Assembly: GCF_005871085.1 (NCBI RefSeq)
Contig: NZ_VAUP01000015.1
Coordinates: 710,584 to 774,583, forward strand
Origin: Xanthobacter autotrophicus
GTDB lineage: Bacteria > Pseudomonadota > Alphaproteobacteria > Rhizobiales > Xanthobacteraceae
DNA: 64,000 nucleotides
Direction of reading: 5' to 3'
Of this stretch, positions 1-11,296 are shown in pieces. Position numbers and translations under genes: made by a program. Each line of letters starts with the position of its first letter. The first letter of the stretch is position 1. The notes under the pieces were generated by a model that saw only the letters and a list, made by a program, of their open reading frames with translations, did not search any database and was not told where the DNA came from.

Positions 1-1875
1 CGCAAGCTTCTCGTCAGGGGCAACGAGACCCCCATAGATCTCGACATCACCCTTCGCCAGCCCGACGGTGCAAGTCGCGATGTCCGGTGGCATGGCCTCG
101 CTATCCGCGACGATGCGCGCGTCGTGACCCGCGTGGTGGGCATGATCACGGACGTCACGGAACACAAGCGGAGCGAGCGCCACCTTCGCCTCGCCGCAGC
201 GGTGTTCGCCAGCTCGCACGATGGCCTTGTGGTGACGGACCTTGACGCGGTGATTTCCGCGATCAATCCGGCGTTTTCCCAAATCACCGGCTACGCTGAG
301 GATGAGATCCTCGGCAAGACCATGCGAACCATGCATTCCGGCCGGCACGACCGCGAATTCTACCGCGCCATGTGGGGGGCGCTCACGTCGACGGGCGTCT
401 GGCAGGGCGAGATCTGGAACCGCCGCAAGAACGGCGAGATCTTTCTCCAGCAGCTCGCCATCCGCACGGTCTATGACGACAAGGGCGCACCGCAGAATTA
501 TGTGGGCGCCTTCCAGGACATCACCCAGATCAAGCATTCCGAATTCGAGCTGGACCGGATCGCCCACTACGATTCCCTCACCGATCTGCCAAACCGCACC
601 CTGCTCGCATCCCTCCTCGACCTCGCCGTCAGCCGGGCCGGCAAGAGCTGCGCCGTGCTGTTCCTGGACCTGGACCGCTTCAAGACGGTCAACGACAGCC
701 TCGGCCACATGGCCGGCGATACCGTGCTGAAGGCGGCAGCCGATCGCATCCACGCCGCGCTCGATGGCGATGCGACCCTCGGCCATTATGGTGCCGACGA
801 ATTCGTGGTGATCCTCGAGGAGATCGAAGGGCCCCATGATGCGGCCATGACCGCCACCCGCCTGATCGACGAGTTGGCGCGCCCCTTCACCGTCGGGGAC
901 GGCGAAATCTATCTGGGCGCCAGCGTGGGCATCAGCCTCCATCCGTTCGACGCCGACGATGCCGCCCAGCTCCTTCAGCACGCCAATACCGCCTTAGCGG
1001 AGGCGAAAGCGCAGGGACGCGGGATCTATGCCTTCTACACCCAGGCCCTCACCCGCAGCGCCCGGGTCCGCATGGAGATGGAGGCGGATCTCAGGCGCGG
1101 TCTCGCCCGCGAGGAATTCCGCCTGAACTTTCAGCCGGTGGTCGACCTGTCCAGCGGACGCATCGTCGGCGCCGAGGCGCTGGTGCGCTGGCAGAGCCCC
1201 GCGCTTGGCCTTGTCCCGCCCAACCGCTTCATCCCGCTCGCCGAGGAAACCGGCCTCATCGAGCCGCTGGGCGACTGGGTGCTTGAGCAAGCCTGCCGCC
1301 AGATGGTGCACTGGACCGAGGCCGGGGCCGACCTCGATTTCATCGCCGTGAACCTGTCGCCGCGCCAGTTCCAGCGGGGCGCCCTGTGCGCGCACATGGA
1401 AGACGTGCTGCGCCGCACCGGGCTTCCCGCCGCGCGGCTGGAGGTGGAAATCACCGAGAACGTTCTGTTCGGCGCCGCCGCGTCAGCCGAGCGCAAGCTG
1501 CATGACATGCGCGACAGCGGCGTGCGCATCGCGCTCGACGATTTCGGCACCGGATATTCGTCCCTGGCCTATCTGAAGCGCTTTCCCATCTCCAAGCTGA
1601 AGATCGACCGCAGCTTCGTGCACGACCTGCCGCGCGCGGCAGATGCGGAAATCGCGACCGCCATCATTTCCATCGCCCGCGCCCTTGGGCTCGACGTGGT
1701 GGCGGAGGGCATCGAGACACCCGAGCAATGCGCCTTCCTTAAGGGACGCGGCTGCGGCTATGGGCAGGGCTACCTGTTCGGCCGCGCAGTAACCAGCGAA
1801 CGCTTCCTGCACCTCGCGCTACGGGGACAGATCGTCGTCGCGATCGCCCATCCGGGCAGCGCCCTGCTCCATTGA
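1..1875 (+). CDS. PAS-PAS-GGDEF-EAL cyclic-di-GMP signalling protein (5' partial)
   Basis: The frame is open from the first base of the window, so the N-terminus lies outside; an internal GTG at 124 is probably not the start. Visible order, counting from the first codon: end of one PAS/PAC domain (to about 60), a second PAS (about 65-175, ending DITQIK), a GGDEF domain (about 190-345) and an EAL domain (about 370-610). The cyclase signature reads GADEF (about 264-268) instead of GGDEF, so synthase activity is doubtful. The phosphodiesterase side keeps EAL (about 392-394), NLSPRQF, DDFGTGYSS, KIDRSF and AEGIET, so it probably hydrolyses c-di-GMP, with the degenerate GGDEF possibly acting as a GTP sensor. 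The ligand of the PAS domains cannot be read from sequence. It is convergent with the DUF1467 gene. Confidence 0.9.
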   Translation, partial: RKLLVRGNETPIDLDITLRQPDGASRDVRWHGLAIRDDARVVTRVVGMITDVTEHKRSERHLRLAAAVFASSHDGLVVTDLDAVISAINPAFSQITGYAEDEILGKTMRTMHSGRHDREFYRAMWGALTSTGVWQGEIWNRRKNGEIFLQQLAIRTVYDDKGAPQNYVGAFQDITQIKHSEFELDRIAHYDSLTDLPNRTLLASLLDLAVSRAGKSCAVLFLDLDRFKTVNDSLGHMAGDTVLKAAADRIHAALDGDATLGHYGADEFVVILEEIEGPHDAAMTATRLIDELARPFTVGDGEIYLGASVGISLHPFDADDAAQLLQHANTALAEAKAQGRGIYAFYTQALTRSARVRMEMEADLRRGLAREEFRLNFQPVVDLSSGRIVGAEALVRWQSPALGLVPPNRFIPLAEETGLIEPLGDWVLEQACRQMVHWTEAGADLDFIAVNLSPRQFQRGALCAHMEDVLRRTGLPAARLEVEITENVLFGAAASAERKLHDMRDSGVRIALDDFGTGYSSLAYLKRFPISKLKIDRSFVHDLPRAADAEIATAIISIARALGLDVVAEGIETPEQCAFLKGRGCGYGQGYLFGRAVTSERFLHLALRGQIVVAIAHPGSALLH

Positions 1876-1930
1876 CCCCGGCCTGGTCCTTCCCCCAGAC
1901 AGCAGCCGGGGCGACCGGCGCGGCTCTGTA

Positions 1931-2200
1931 TCAGTCCTTGGTGTCGAAGGGCATGGGCAGGTCTTCGAGTGAGACGGTGCCGCTGGTGATGAGCCAGACG
2001 ATGCCGGCCGTGATCACCGCCGCGAGGATCGTGGTGGCGAGGGCCTTCTTGAGCAGGGCGGGACGCACCGGCGCGCCCGGTTCGGTGCCGGGCGTGATGT
2101 CCTGGCTCTCCGCCTGCGAGCGCACGCCCCAAGGCAGGACCGCGAACAGCGCGATCCACCAGACGATGAAATAGATGGCGACAACGGCACCAATCGACAC
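1931..2200 (-). CDS. DUF1467 family small membrane protein
   Basis: An 89-residue protein with two hydrophobic segments (about 3-22 and 55-72) separated by a polar loop rich in Pro, Gly and Glu. The pattern IYFIVWWIALFAVLPWG at the N-terminus is typical of the alphaproteobacterial DUF1467 family. Function is unknown. The start is GTG, preceded by GGGGAA at seven bases' spacing. It is the last gene of the run nuoN-birA-rnj-mce-DUF1467, an order common in Rhizobiales, separated from mce by about 125 bp that contains a dispersed repeat. Confidence 0.85.
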   Translation of the reverse strand: MSIGAVVAIYFIVWWIALFAVLPWGVRSQAESQDITPGTEPGAPVRPALLKKALATTILAAVITAGIVWLITSGTVSLEDLPMPFDTKD

Positions 2201-2227
2201 GCGACATTCCCCGTTGGAGCACGCACC

Positions 2228-2276
2228 GATCCGACAGCACCGCCACCGGACCGGACAACGCGTTCTCTCTTTTGAG
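2228..2276. repeat. 49-bp dispersed element, copy 1
   Basis: The segment between the mce and DUF1467 genes matches a segment at 25906-25954 over 49 bp without gaps (37 identities by hand). The best conserved parts are the CACCGC block and the 3' block AACGC(A/G)TTCTCT followed by TTGAG. A shorter relative of the 3' block lies on the minus strand near 45069-45091. No coding potential is apparent. Confidence 0.5.
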
Positions 2277-2324
2277 CTTCAGAGGCGGACTTGACCGAAC
2301 CCACAGGCAAGTCCCACCGTCAGG

Positions 2325-2729
<405 letters not shown>

Positions 2730-2820
2730 GATTTCCTCCGCTCAGGTCTTCCGATCCATACCGCAAGCGGAGCCGGCGCGGAACACGCCGGAGGTCGAAG
2801 ACGGAGCCGACCGGCCCCGC

Positions 2821-4491
2821 TCACACCTCCAGGATGTGGACGTGGCACACCGGCTTCTTGCCCCACACCGCGTTCACGGCGCTGCGCACTGCGCGTTCCA
2901 GGGTTTCCGCCAGCGCATCGGGATCGCGGCGGCGGGCCTTCGGCAGGTTGTCGAGCGTCGCCACCACCGTGTCGAGCACGTGGTCGAGCATGTCGATGCC
3001 GCCCTCCCCCCGCTCGGGAACACCGGTGATCTCCACCGACGGGTCGCCGGCCAGGCCACCCTGTCGGTCCACGGCGACCGCGACCGACACCGCGCCCACG
3101 AAGGAGAGCTTGCGCCGCTCCGGAATCGAGCGACCGCCCTCAGGGATCAGCAGCCTTCCGTCCTTGTAGAGACGGCCGAAGGGCACGTCGTCGACCCGCT
3201 CGGCCGGACCGGGAGCAAGACGGATGACGTTGCCATCATAGCAATTGACCACCTCGGGCACGCCGAGACTGCGCGCGAGCTGCGCATGTTCATGCAGGTG
3301 CAGCGCCTCGCCATGCACCGGGATCGACACCTGGGGCCGCACCATCCGGTACATTTCCGCCAGTTCGCCCCGGCGCGGATGGCCGGACACATGGACCAGG
3401 GCCTTGCGATCCGTCAGCACCTCAACGCCCCTTTTGGTGAGGGCGTTGACGATGTGGTTCACCACCTTCTCGTTGCCGGGAATGGTGCGCGAGGAGAACA
3501 CCACCAGATCGCCGGGCGACAGGGCAATCTCCGGATGGTCGTCATCGGCGATGCGGCGCAGCGCGGCGCGCTGCTCCCCCTGGCTTCCGGTGAGGATGGC
3601 CACCACCTTCTCGCGCGGCAGGTAGCCGTAGGCCTCGGCAGTGCGGAAGGCCGGCACGCCATCCAGCAGGCCCTGCTCGCGGGCGACGCCGATGACGCGC
3701 TCCAGCGCGCGGCCCACCACCACCACCTCGCGGCCGTTGGCATAGGCCGATTCGGCGATGCCACGGATGCGCGCCACGTTGGAGGAGAAAGTGGTGAAAG
3801 CCACCCGGTGCTTCGCCTTGCCGACGATCTCCCGGAGCGAGGCCCCCACATCCGCCTCGGAGGGCGAGACGCCGTCACGGACGGCGTTGGTGGAATCGCA
3901 GATGATGGCGCGCACGCCCTCGTCGCCCAGCGCCTTGAGACGGGCGATGTCCGTGGGCAGGCCGACCACCGGGGTGGGATCGAGCTTCCAATCGCCGGTG
4001 TGGACCACCAACCCCACCTTGGTGCGGATCGCCAGGGCGTGGCTGTCCGGGATCGAATGGGCCACCGGGATGAATTCCACCCCGAACGGTCCGATATCCA
4101 CAGTGCCGCCGCTGCGCACCACGGTAACCGGCAGTTGGGAGGGCGCGCCAGGCTCGCCCGCGCGCTTGGCTTCCAGCAGCCCGGCCGTGAAGCGGGTGGT
4201 GTAGATGGGGCACTTCAGGCGCGGCCACAGGTCCAGCACGGCGCCGATATGGTCCTCGTGGGCATGGGTGAGGACCAGGCCCGCGATGTGCTTCTTCTCA
4301 CCCTCAAGGAAGCGGATGTCGGGCAGGACGAGGTCGACGCCCGGTGCCTCCTCGCCCGCGAAGCTCATGCCGAGGTCGACGATGAGCCAGGTGCGGGCCT
4401 TGCGCGGACCAAAGCCGTACAGGCCGAGGTTCATGCCGATCTCGCCGACCCCACCGAGGGGTGCGAAGACCAGTTCGTCCGTGGGTGCCAT
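2821..4491 (-). CDS. rnj: Ribonuclease J
   Basis: A 556-residue metallo-beta-lactamase/beta-CASP ribonuclease acting in mRNA decay and rRNA 5' processing. The zinc motif THAHEDH spans about residues 75-81. PLGGVGEIGMN at the N-terminus and VHVSGHP in the beta-CASP/beta-lactamase part are typical of RNase J, and the C-terminal domain follows. I chose the ATG at 4491 because the in-frame codon just before it is only a TTG and the protein then begins MAPTDELVFAPLGG. The 204 bp between this start and the birA stop hold no gene I can support. Expression from the upstream nuo/birA transcript is likely but not shown. Confidence 0.93.
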   Translation of the reverse strand: MAPTDELVFAPLGGVGEIGMNLGLYGFGPRKARTWLIVDLGMSFAGEEAPGVDLVLPDIRFLEGEKKHIAGLVLTHAHEDHIGAVLDLWPRLKCPIYTTRFTAGLLEAKRAGEPGAPSQLPVTVVRSGGTVDIGPFGVEFIPVAHSIPDSHALAIRTKVGLVVHTGDWKLDPTPVVGLPTDIARLKALGDEGVRAIICDSTNAVRDGVSPSEADVGASLREIVGKAKHRVAFTTFSSNVARIRGIAESAYANGREVVVVGRALERVIGVAREQGLLDGVPAFRTAEAYGYLPREKVVAILTGSQGEQRAALRRIADDDHPEIALSPGDLVVFSSRTIPGNEKVVNHIVNALTKRGVEVLTDRKALVHVSGHPRRGELAEMYRMVRPQVSIPVHGEALHLHEHAQLARSLGVPEVVNCYDGNVIRLAPGPAERVDDVPFGRLYKDGRLLIPEGGRSIPERRKLSFVGAVSVAVAVDRQGGLAGDPSVEITGVPERGEGGIDMLDHVLDTVVATLDNLPKARRRDPDALAETLERAVRSAVNAVWGKKPVCHVHILEV

Positions 4492-4698
4492 CAAAGCGTC
4501 ACTTCCAAACGCGGCACCCGCGCCGAGAAGGCCCCGGCAAGGACCGGAGCACGCGGGCGGGCGCGCCGAAAATCAGGAGGCTGGCGGACGTGGTCCGCTC
4601 GAGCCAGGGGCGGGCAATCAGGATCGAACCCAATGAAGCGGGCCACGGCCCGCAATGCAAGCGCCGCAACGCAAGGGGCCGCACGAAGTCGGCGCCGC

Positions 4699-5466
4699 TC
4701 AATCCGACTTGCCGAGCGAAACATCTCCGGCGGTGATGATTTCGGCGATGCCATCCTTGCGACGCAGCATCATGGCCCCACGGGTATCGATGTTCTCGAA
4801 GCGGCCCACCACCTCGCGCTCGCCGATCTTGACGCTCACCTGGTCGCCCATGCCGAGCGCGTAGCGCATCCAGTCCGTGCGGATGGCGGGAAAGCCCGCG
4901 CCGGCGTTCCACTGGTTGAGCCGCACCGCCATGGCAAGGTCGAGTGCCTCCAGCAGCCGATCAGGCGCCGTCGGAGCGCCGGATGCCTCAAGGCTGGTGG
5001 CGCGATAGGGGAGATCGTCGGGGTGGTGGAGGCAGTTGACACCGAAGCCAATCACCGCAGCGGGCCGCCCCGAGGGGTCGCTGCCGCCCTCCACCAGGAT
5101 ACCAGCAACCTTTCCGCCGTCCAGCAGCAGGTCGTTAGGCCATTTGAGCTTGAGCGCGTCCGGCCGGATCTGCGGCGCAGCGGCGAGCACCGCATCACGC
5201 AGGGCGAGGCCAGCCACGAAGCAGAGCTGCGCCAGATTGGCTACCGGCGCGGGATTGGGCAGCACCAGGCTGGCAAACAAATTGCCAAGCTCCGACGTCC
5301 ACGGACGCCCCCTCCGGCCACGGCCGGAGGTCTGGATGTCGGCCACCAGCCAGACCGGAAAGGTCTCGCTCCGGGCAAGGCGCGCCATCCCCTCAGCGTT
5401 TGTGGAGCCGATCTGGGTGAAGCGGACGATGGGAACCGTGGAACCCTGGAATTCGTAATGAGCCAT
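4699..5466 (-). CDS. birA: Biotin--[acetyl-CoA-carboxylase] ligase
   Basis: A 255-residue class I biotin protein ligase without an N-terminal DNA-binding domain. It activates biotin with ATP and attaches it to the biotin carboxyl carrier protein. Visible motifs are GSTNAEGM (about 17-24), the biotinyl-AMP loop QTSGRGRRGRPW (about 45-56), and KWPNDLLLDGGKVAGILVE. A small C-terminal domain follows (GRFENIDTRGAMMLR). The gene starts 3 bp after the nuoN stop, so it is almost certainly translated from the nuo transcript. The nuoN-birA-rnj order is common in Rhizobiales. Confidence 0.93.
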   Translation of the reverse strand: MAHYEFQGSTVPIVRFTQIGSTNAEGMARLARSETFPVWLVADIQTSGRGRRGRPWTSELGNLFASLVLPNPAPVANLAQLCFVAGLALRDAVLAAAPQIRPDALKLKWPNDLLLDGGKVAGILVEGGSDPSGRPAAVIGFGVNCLHHPDDLPYRATSLEASGAPTAPDRLLEALDLAMAVRLNQWNAGAGFPAIRTDWMRYALGMGDQVSVKIGEREVVGRFENIDTRGAMMLRRKDGIAEIITAGDVSLGKSD

Positions 5467-5469
5467 CGA

Positions 5470-6900
5470 TCAGAAGAGCGAACGGGCAGCGGCACCCGCC
5501 GCCTCGATAAGGGGAGCGGGATAGACGAAATAGAAGATGGTGAAAAGCCCGCTCACCGCCAGCACCGCCTTCAGCTCCGTAGGCATGGGGTCGAAGTCGT
5601 CCACCGGCTCGTCAAAATACATGATCTTGACGACCCGCAGGTAATAGAACGCGCCGACCACCGAGGCAAGCACGCCCACCACCGCCAGGCCGTAGAGGCC
5701 CGCCTGGATCGCCGCGACGAACACATAATATTTGGCGAGGAAGCCCGCGAGCGGCGGGATGCCGGCCAGGGAGAACATGAGCGCACCGAGCGCCAGCGCC
5801 ATCACCGGGTTGCGGCGGGCAAGGCCGGACAGGTCCTCGATGGTCTCCACCGCCTGGCCCTTGCGACGCATGGTGAGCACGCAGGCGAAGGTACCCAGGG
5901 TCATCACCACATAGATGCTCATATACAGCAGCACGCCGCGCACGCCCTCGGGCGTGCCAGCTGCCAGGCCCACCAGCGCGAAACCCATGTGCCCGATGGA
6001 GGAATAAGCCAGCAGTCGCTTGATGTTGCGCTGGCCGATGGCGGCGAAGGCGCCGAGCACCATGGAGGCCAGCGAGACGAAGGCCACGATCTGCTGCCAC
6101 TGGTGGGTGACGTGAGGGAATGCCTCGATGACGACACGCACGAAGATGGCCATGGCCGCCACCTTAGGAGCCGAGGCGAAGAAGGCCGTGACCGGGGTCG
6201 GCGCACCTTCATACACATCCGGCGTCCACATGTGGAACGGCACCGCCGAAACCTTGAAGCACAGGCCGGCCAGCAGGAACACGATGCCGAAGATGAGCCC
6301 GAAGCTGGGCTCCTTGGCCACGGCGGCGATCTGCAGGAAGTTCACCGAGCCGGTGAAGCCATAGATGAACGAGGCGCCATAGAGCAGCATGCCCGACGAC
6401 AGGGCGCCGAGAACGAAATACTTCAGGCCAGCCTCGGTGGAGCGGATCGAGTCGCGGTTGATCGCCGCCACCACATAGAGCGACAGGCTCATGAGCTCGA
6501 GGCCGAGATAGAGCGCGATCAGGTCACCCGCCGAAATCAGCATGCACATGCCGAGGGTGGCGATGACGACCAGCACGGCATATTCGAACTTGGCCTGCTT
6601 CTCCCGCGCCTGCCAGTCCACGGCCATGATCAGCGAGACCACCGCACCGAGCACCGCCAGGAGCTTCATGAAGCGGCTGTAGGCATCCACCACGAGGGAG
6701 CCGTTGAAGGCGGTGACCTCGACGGCTGGCTGAAGCAGCACCAGCACGCCGACCGCCGCGAGCACGGCGATGGCAAGACCGGTGACGAGGTTCGCCGACC
6801 CCTCCCCGCGGACCGCGCCGATCAGGATCAGCACGATCGCCGAGATGGCAAGCACCAGTTCGGGCAGGACCGCGCCGATGGGTGGCAGGAGCTGCGTCAT
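5470..6900 (-). CDS. nuoN: NADH-quinone oxidoreductase subunit N
   Basis: A 476-residue antiporter-like membrane subunit of complex I with about 14 predicted helices. It forms one of the proton-translocating channels in the inner membrane. Hallmarks are [15 protein letters not shown], with the conserved Glu of helix 5, the [17 protein letters not shown] segment and [13 protein letters not shown] with the conserved Lys/Trp region before it. It is the last nuo gene of the operon, following nuoM by 17 bp and preceding birA by 3 bp. Confidence 0.96.
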   Translation of the reverse strand: MTQLLPPIGAVLPELVLAISAIVLILIGAVRGEGSANLVTGLAIAVLAAVGVLVLLQPAVEVTAFNGSLVVDAYSRFMKLLAVLGAVVSLIMAVDWQAREKQAKFEYAVLVVIATLGMCMLISAGDLIALYLGLELMSLSLYVVAAINRDSIRSTEAGLKYFVLGALSSGMLLYGASFIYGFTGSVNFLQIAAVAKEPSFGLIFGIVFLLAGLCFKVSAVPFHMWTPDVYEGAPTPVTAFFASAPKVAAMAIFVRVVIEAFPHVTHQWQQIVAFVSLASMVLGAFAAIGQRNIKRLLAYSSIGHMGFALVGLAAGTPEGVRGVLLYMSIYVVMTLGTFACVLTMRRKGQAVETIEDLSGLARRNPVMALALGALMFSLAGIPPLAGFLAKYYVFVAAIQAGLYGLAVVGVLASVVGAFYYLRVVKIMYFDEPVDDFDPMPTELKAVLAVSGLFTIFYFVYPAPLIEAAGAAARSLF

Positions 6901-6917
6901 TGAGCCGACCTCGAGAA

Positions 6918-8435
6918 TTAAAAGCTCAGCAGCAGGGCGGTCTTCACCGCACCCGCCACAGAATCGGTACGCGCGACGACCGCGTTCACCGCATGGGATG
7001 TCATATTGAGAATGGGCGCAGGCCAGATGCCGAACAGCACGGTCAGGATCACCAGAGGCACCATGATCACCATCTCACGGGGAGAAAGATCCATCATGGT
7101 CTTCAGCTTCTCCTTCTCGAGCGGTCCGAAGACCACGCGGAGATAGAGCCACAGGGCATAGCCGGCCGAGAGGATCACGCCGGTTGCCGCGAAAAAGGCC
7201 ACCCAGGTGTTGCGCTCGAAGGCGGCGAGCATGGTCAGGAACTCGCCAATGAAGCCCGAGGTGCCCGGCAGGCCCACGTTGGCCATGGTGAAAACCATGA
7301 GCACCGTGGCGTAGAGCGGCATGCGGTGCACAAGCCCGCCGTAGGCCGCGATCTCGCGGGTATGCAGGCGGTCATAGATGACACCCACGCACAGGAACAG
7401 CGCCGCCGACACGAAGCCGTGGGAGATCATGAGGAACATGGCGCCCTGCAGGCCCTGCTCGTTCATGGCGAAGATGCCCATGGTCACGAAGCCCATGTGG
7501 GCGATGGACGAATAGGCGATCAGCTTCTTGATGTCCTCCTGAACGAGGGCCACCAGCGACGTATAGATGATGGCCACCACGGACAGGGTGAACACCAGCG
7601 GAGCGAAATAGTGGCTCGCCTCGGGGAACATGGGCAGGGAGTAGCGCAGGAAGCCGTAGCCGCCCATCTTCAACATCACGCCCGCAAGGATGACGGAGCC
7701 CGCGGTGGGCGCTTCCACGTGGGCGTCGGGCAGCCACGTGTGCACCGGCCACATGGGCATCTTCACCGCGAAGGAGGCGAAGAAGGCGAGCCACAGCCAG
7801 ATCTGCATGCCCGACGGGAAGCCATGCGCGAGCAGGGTCGGCACGTCGGTGGTGCCGGACTGCCAGTACATGGCCATGATGGCGAGCATCATGAGCACCG
7901 AGCCGGCCAGGGTGTAGAGGAAGAACTTGAACGCCGCGTAGACGCGCCGCTGACCACCCCAGACGCCGATGATGAGGAACATCGGAATGAGGCCGCCCTC
8001 GAAGAAGAAGTAGAAGAGGACGAGATCCAGGGCCGAGAAGGTGCCGATCATCAGTGTCTCGAGCACCAGGAACGCGATCATGTATTCCTTCACCCGCTTA
8101 TGCACGCTCTCCCAGGAGGCGAGGATGCAGAAGGGCATGAGGAAGGTGGTGAGGATGACGAAGGGCAGCGAGATGCCATCCACACCCATATGGTAGGCGG
8201 CGAGATCGCCGAGCCACGCCTTCTTCTCCACGAACTGGAAGCCGGGCGCGGCGGGATCGAAGCCGGGCAAAAGCAGCAGCGACACCACGAAGGTCACAAG
8301 GGTCGTCCACAGCGCCACCCAGCGGGCATTGCGCGCGGAGACCTCGTCGTCGCCCCGCACCACCAGGATGAAGAGCGCGCCGACAAGCGGCAGGAAGGTG
8401 ACGACGGAGAGGATGGGCCAGTCGGTCATCGTCAC
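6918..8435 (-). CDS. nuoM: NADH-quinone oxidoreductase subunit M
   Basis: A 505-residue antiporter-like subunit of complex I. Family motifs include [18 protein letters not shown] with the key Glu, [18 protein letters not shown], and [16 protein letters not shown]. About 14 membrane segments can be read. Its ATG overlaps the nuoL stop by 4 bp (ATGA), indicating translational coupling. Size and motif content are normal. Confidence 0.96.
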   Translation of the reverse strand: MTMTDWPILSVVTFLPLVGALFILVVRGDDEVSARNARWVALWTTLVTFVVSLLLLPGFDPAAPGFQFVEKKAWLGDLAAYHMGVDGISLPFVILTTFLMPFCILASWESVHKRVKEYMIAFLVLETLMIGTFSALDLVLFYFFFEGGLIPMFLIIGVWGGQRRVYAAFKFFLYTLAGSVLMMLAIMAMYWQSGTTDVPTLLAHGFPSGMQIWLWLAFFASFAVKMPMWPVHTWLPDAHVEAPTAGSVILAGVMLKMGGYGFLRYSLPMFPEASHYFAPLVFTLSVVAIIYTSLVALVQEDIKKLIAYSSIAHMGFVTMGIFAMNEQGLQGAMFLMISHGFVSAALFLCVGVIYDRLHTREIAAYGGLVHRMPLYATVLMVFTMANVGLPGTSGFIGEFLTMLAAFERNTWVAFFAATGVILSAGYALWLYLRVVFGPLEKEKLKTMMDLSPREMVIMVPLVILTVLFGIWPAPILNMTSHAVNAVVARTDSVAGAVKTALLLSF

Positions 8436-10357
8436 ACTCCGGCGAACATGAACCAGGTGATGAAAGCCGCGACGCCAATCAGCATCACGAAGGCGTAGTG
8501 GTAGAGGTAGCCGGTCTGGAGCCGAACCACCCCGCGTGTGACGTCGAGCACGCGCGCCGACACGCCGTTGGGGCCGAAGCCGTCGATGATGGTGCCGTCA
8601 CCGCGCTTCCACAGCAGCCGGCCAATCCAGAGCGCCGGCTTCACGAAAATGCGGTCGTACAGCTCGTCGAAGTACCACTTGTTGAGCAGGAACTGGTAGA
8701 GCGCGTCCTGGGACTTGGCGAGCGCCGCCGGGACCGTCCGGTCAACGATGTAGAACCAGTAGGCGATCACGAAGCCGAGCACCATCATCAGCGTCGGCAG
8801 GTATTTCGCCCACAGCGGGATCTCGTGGATCTCGTGGAGGATGTGGTTCTCCGCACCCATGAAGATGGAGTGGCGGAAGAAGTCGTGCACGCCTTCGCCC
8901 ACGAACACATTGTAGAGCGCAAAGCCCGCGATCACCGAACCGACGCCCAGCACGCCCAGCGGAATGGTCATCACCTTGGGCGATTCATGGGCCGCCTCAT
9001 AATGGTGGTGATCGTGCGGGTGGCCATGAAAGGTCAGGAAGATCAGGCGCCAGGAGTAGAAGGAGGTCAGCGCCGCCGCCGCCACGGTCATGACCCAGCC
9101 GTAGAGGGCGAAATAATTCTTCGAGGCCCACGCGGATTCGATGATGGCATCCTTGGAGTAATAGCCCGCAAGGAAGGGGAAGCCGGTGATGGCCAGGGTC
9201 CCGATCAGCATCATGACGTAGGTGAAGGGGATCTTCTTGGCGAGCCCGCCCATGTTCCGCATGTCCTGCTCATGGTGCATCGCGTTGATGACCGAGCCGG
9301 CGCAGAGGAACAGAAGGGCCTTGAAGCAGGCGTGCGTTACCAAGTGGAACACGCCGATGGAATAGGCCCCTGCTCCCATGGCCACGAACATGTAGCCGAG
9401 TTGGGAACAGGTGGAATAGGCGATCACCTTCTTGATGTCGTTCTGTACAAGGGCCACCGTGGCCGCGAACATGGCGGTGGTGGCGCCGATCAGCATCACC
9501 ACGTTGAGCGCGGTCTGCGACAGCTCGAAGATGGGCGACATGCGCGCCACCATGAACACGCCGGCCGTCACCATGGTGGCGGCGTGGATGAGGGCGGACA
9601 CCGGGGTCGGGCCCTCCATGGCGTCCGGCAGCCAGGTGTGCAGCAGAAACTGCGCCGACTTGCCCATGGCGCCCACGAACAGCAGCAGGGCGATGACCGT
9701 GGGCGCGTCCCAATGGTGGCCGAGGAAGGGGATGGTCTTGCCGGCCAGCGACGGGGCGGCCGCGAACACCTCTTCAAAGGCGATGGAGCCGGTCATCACG
9801 AAGATGGCGAAGATGCCCAGCATGAAGCCGAAGTCGCCCACGCGGTTGACCACGAAGGCCTTCATGGCCGCAGCGTTCGCCGACGGCTTCTCGTACCAGA
9901 AACCGATGAGCAGGTAGGAGGCAAGGCCCACGCCCTCCCAACCGAAGAACAGCTGGAGCAGGTTATCCGCCGTCACCAGCATCAGCATGGCGAAGGTGAA
10001 CAGGGACAGGTAGGCGAAGAAGCGCGGACGGCTGGGGTCCTCGTGCATGTAGCCGATGGAGTACAGGTGCACGAGGGACGACACCGTTGTGACCACGATC
10101 AGCATGATCACGGTCATGGTGTCGACCCGGAAGGCCCAGTCGACCTTGAGGTCGCCCACATGGATCCACTGCATCACGTGGACGCGCGTGTCATGGTCGC
10201 CGAAGCCGACGCTGAAGAATGCGATCCAGGCCAGGAAACAGGCAATGAAGAGCAGCGAGGTGGTCACAACCTCGCTCGCCCGCGCACCGATGGTGCGGCC
10301 GAAAAAGCCGGCGATGAGGAAGCCGAGGAGCGGGAAGAATACGATCGCCTGATACAT
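8432..10357 (-). CDS. nuoL: NADH-quinone oxidoreductase subunit L
   Basis: A 641-residue distal antiporter-like subunit of complex I. Motifs seen are [36 protein letters not shown] and [18 protein letters not shown]. The long C-terminal amphipathic helix and last transmembrane segment are present. A His-rich stretch ([14 protein letters not shown]) occurs in the loop before the C-terminal region, as in other alphaproteobacterial NuoL. It starts 4 bp after nuoK and overlaps nuoM. Confidence 0.96.
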   Translation of the reverse strand: MYQAIVFFPLLGFLIAGFFGRTIGARASEVVTTSLLFIACFLAWIAFFSVGFGDHDTRVHVMQWIHVGDLKVDWAFRVDTMTVIMLIVVTTVSSLVHLYSIGYMHEDPSRPRFFAYLSLFTFAMLMLVTADNLLQLFFGWEGVGLASYLLIGFWYEKPSANAAAMKAFVVNRVGDFGFMLGIFAIFVMTGSIAFEEVFAAAPSLAGKTIPFLGHHWDAPTVIALLLFVGAMGKSAQFLLHTWLPDAMEGPTPVSALIHAATMVTAGVFMVARMSPIFELSQTALNVVMLIGATTAMFAATVALVQNDIKKVIAYSTCSQLGYMFVAMGAGAYSIGVFHLVTHACFKALLFLCAGSVINAMHHEQDMRNMGGLAKKIPFTYVMMLIGTLAITGFPFLAGYYSKDAIIESAWASKNYFALYGWVMTVAAAALTSFYSWRLIFLTFHGHPHDHHHYEAAHESPKVMTIPLGVLGVGSVIAGFALYNVFVGEGVHDFFRHSIFMGAENHILHEIHEIPLWAKYLPTLMMVLGFVIAYWFYIVDRTVPAALAKSQDALYQFLLNKWYFDELYDRIFVKPALWIGRLLWKRGDGTIIDGFGPNGVSARVLDVTRGVVRLQTGYLYHYAFVMLIGVAAFITWFMFAGV

Positions 10358-10361
10358 GGCC

Positions 10362-10670
10362 TCAGCCCTTCATGGCGTTGATGTCCTCGACGGCGATCGA
10401 ACCGCGGTTGCGGTAGAACACCACGAGGATGGCGAGGCCGATGGCCGCCTCGGCCGCCGCGACGGTGAGGACGAGCAGCGCGAAGATCTGGCCCGTCAGG
10501 TTCCCGAGAAATGCCGAGAACGACACCAGATTGATATTCACGGCGAGGAGGATCAGCTCCACCGACATGAGGATCACGATCACATTCTTCCGGTTGAGGA
10601 AGATGCCCAGCGTCCCCAGCGTGAACAGGATCGCCGCGACCGTCAGATAGTGGGAGAGACCGATGACCAT
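10362..10670 (-). CDS. nuoK: NADH-quinone oxidoreductase subunit K
   Basis: A 102-residue three-helix membrane subunit ([19 protein letters not shown] at the N-terminus). It carries the two conserved intramembrane glutamates, in [11 protein letters not shown] and [12 protein letters not shown], needed for proton pumping. The start at 10670 is preferred over an in-frame TTG 15 bases upstream, because AGGGAG lies six bases before it and the resulting length is standard. It follows the nuoJ stop by 11 bp. Confidence 0.95.
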   Translation of the reverse strand: MVIGLSHYLTVAAILFTLGTLGIFLNRKNVIVILMSVELILLAVNINLVSFSAFLGNLTGQIFALLVLTVAAAEAAIGLAILVVFYRNRGSIAVEDINAMKG

Positions 10671-10681
10671 GCCCATCTCCC

Positions 10682-11296
10682 TCAAAGGCCCTGGCCGGGG
10701 CGCACCTTGACCACGTCCATGGCGGTCTTGGCGGTACGCGCGACCTGCGCCGAGATATTCTGACGCTTCACGTTCACCTTGTGGCGGAGGGTGAGCACGA
10801 TGGCGCCGATCATGGCGACCAGGAGAACAAAGCCTGCCGCCTGGAAGAAGTAGATGTAGTCGGTGTAGAGCACCCGCCCGATGGCCTGGACGTTGCCCAC
10901 GTCACCGGCGGACGGCGGCGCCGAGGCAACCGCGGACGCGACGCCCGGCCCCGTCACCCAAGCGCCGACGACGAGCACAAGCTCGGCGAGGAAAATGAGG
11001 CCGACCACGAGGCCCACCGGCAGATATTGCAGGAAGCCCTGGCGCAGCTCCACGAAGTCCACGTCGAGCATCATCACCACGAAGAGGAAGAGCACCGCCA
11101 CCGCGCCCACATAGACCACCACCAGGATCAGCGCGAGGAACTCCGCACCGATCAGGATGAAGAGCCCCGCCGCGTTCACGAAGGCGAGGATGAGGAACAG
11201 CACGGACTGCACCGGGTTGCGGGAGGAGATCACCATGAAGGCGGACGCCACCAGCACGAAGGCGAAGAGATAGAAAAACGCTGCCGCGACGTTCAT
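10682..11296 (-). CDS. nuoJ: NADH-quinone oxidoreductase subunit J
   Basis: A 204-residue complex I membrane subunit with five predicted helices. It starts [19 protein letters not shown] and contains the conserved helix-3 region [19 protein letters not shown] with the pi-bulge motif. The frame stays open further upstream, but the family start coincides with the ATG at 11296, preceded by a GGAGGGG ribosome-binding site. The C-terminal tail after the last helix is about 35 residues and basic. It lies about 200 bp downstream of nuoI, an unusually wide gap within this operon. Confidence 0.95.
   Translation of the reverse strand: MNVAAAFFYLFAFVLVASAFMVISSRNPVQSVLFLILAFVNAAGLFILIGAEFLALILVVVYVGAVAVLFLFVVMMLDVDFVELRQGFLQYLPVGLVVGLIFLAELVLVVGAWVTGPGVASAVASAPPSAGDVGNVQAIGRVLYTDYIYFFQAAGFVLLVAMIGAIVLTLRHKVNVKRQNISAQVARTAKTAMDVVKVRPGQGL

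Noticed and set aside
6882..10381. Two long plus-strand frames (6882-8498 and 8498-10381)
   Set aside because: They are antisense shadows of nuoM and nuoL with His/Glu/Gly-rich composition and no family features.
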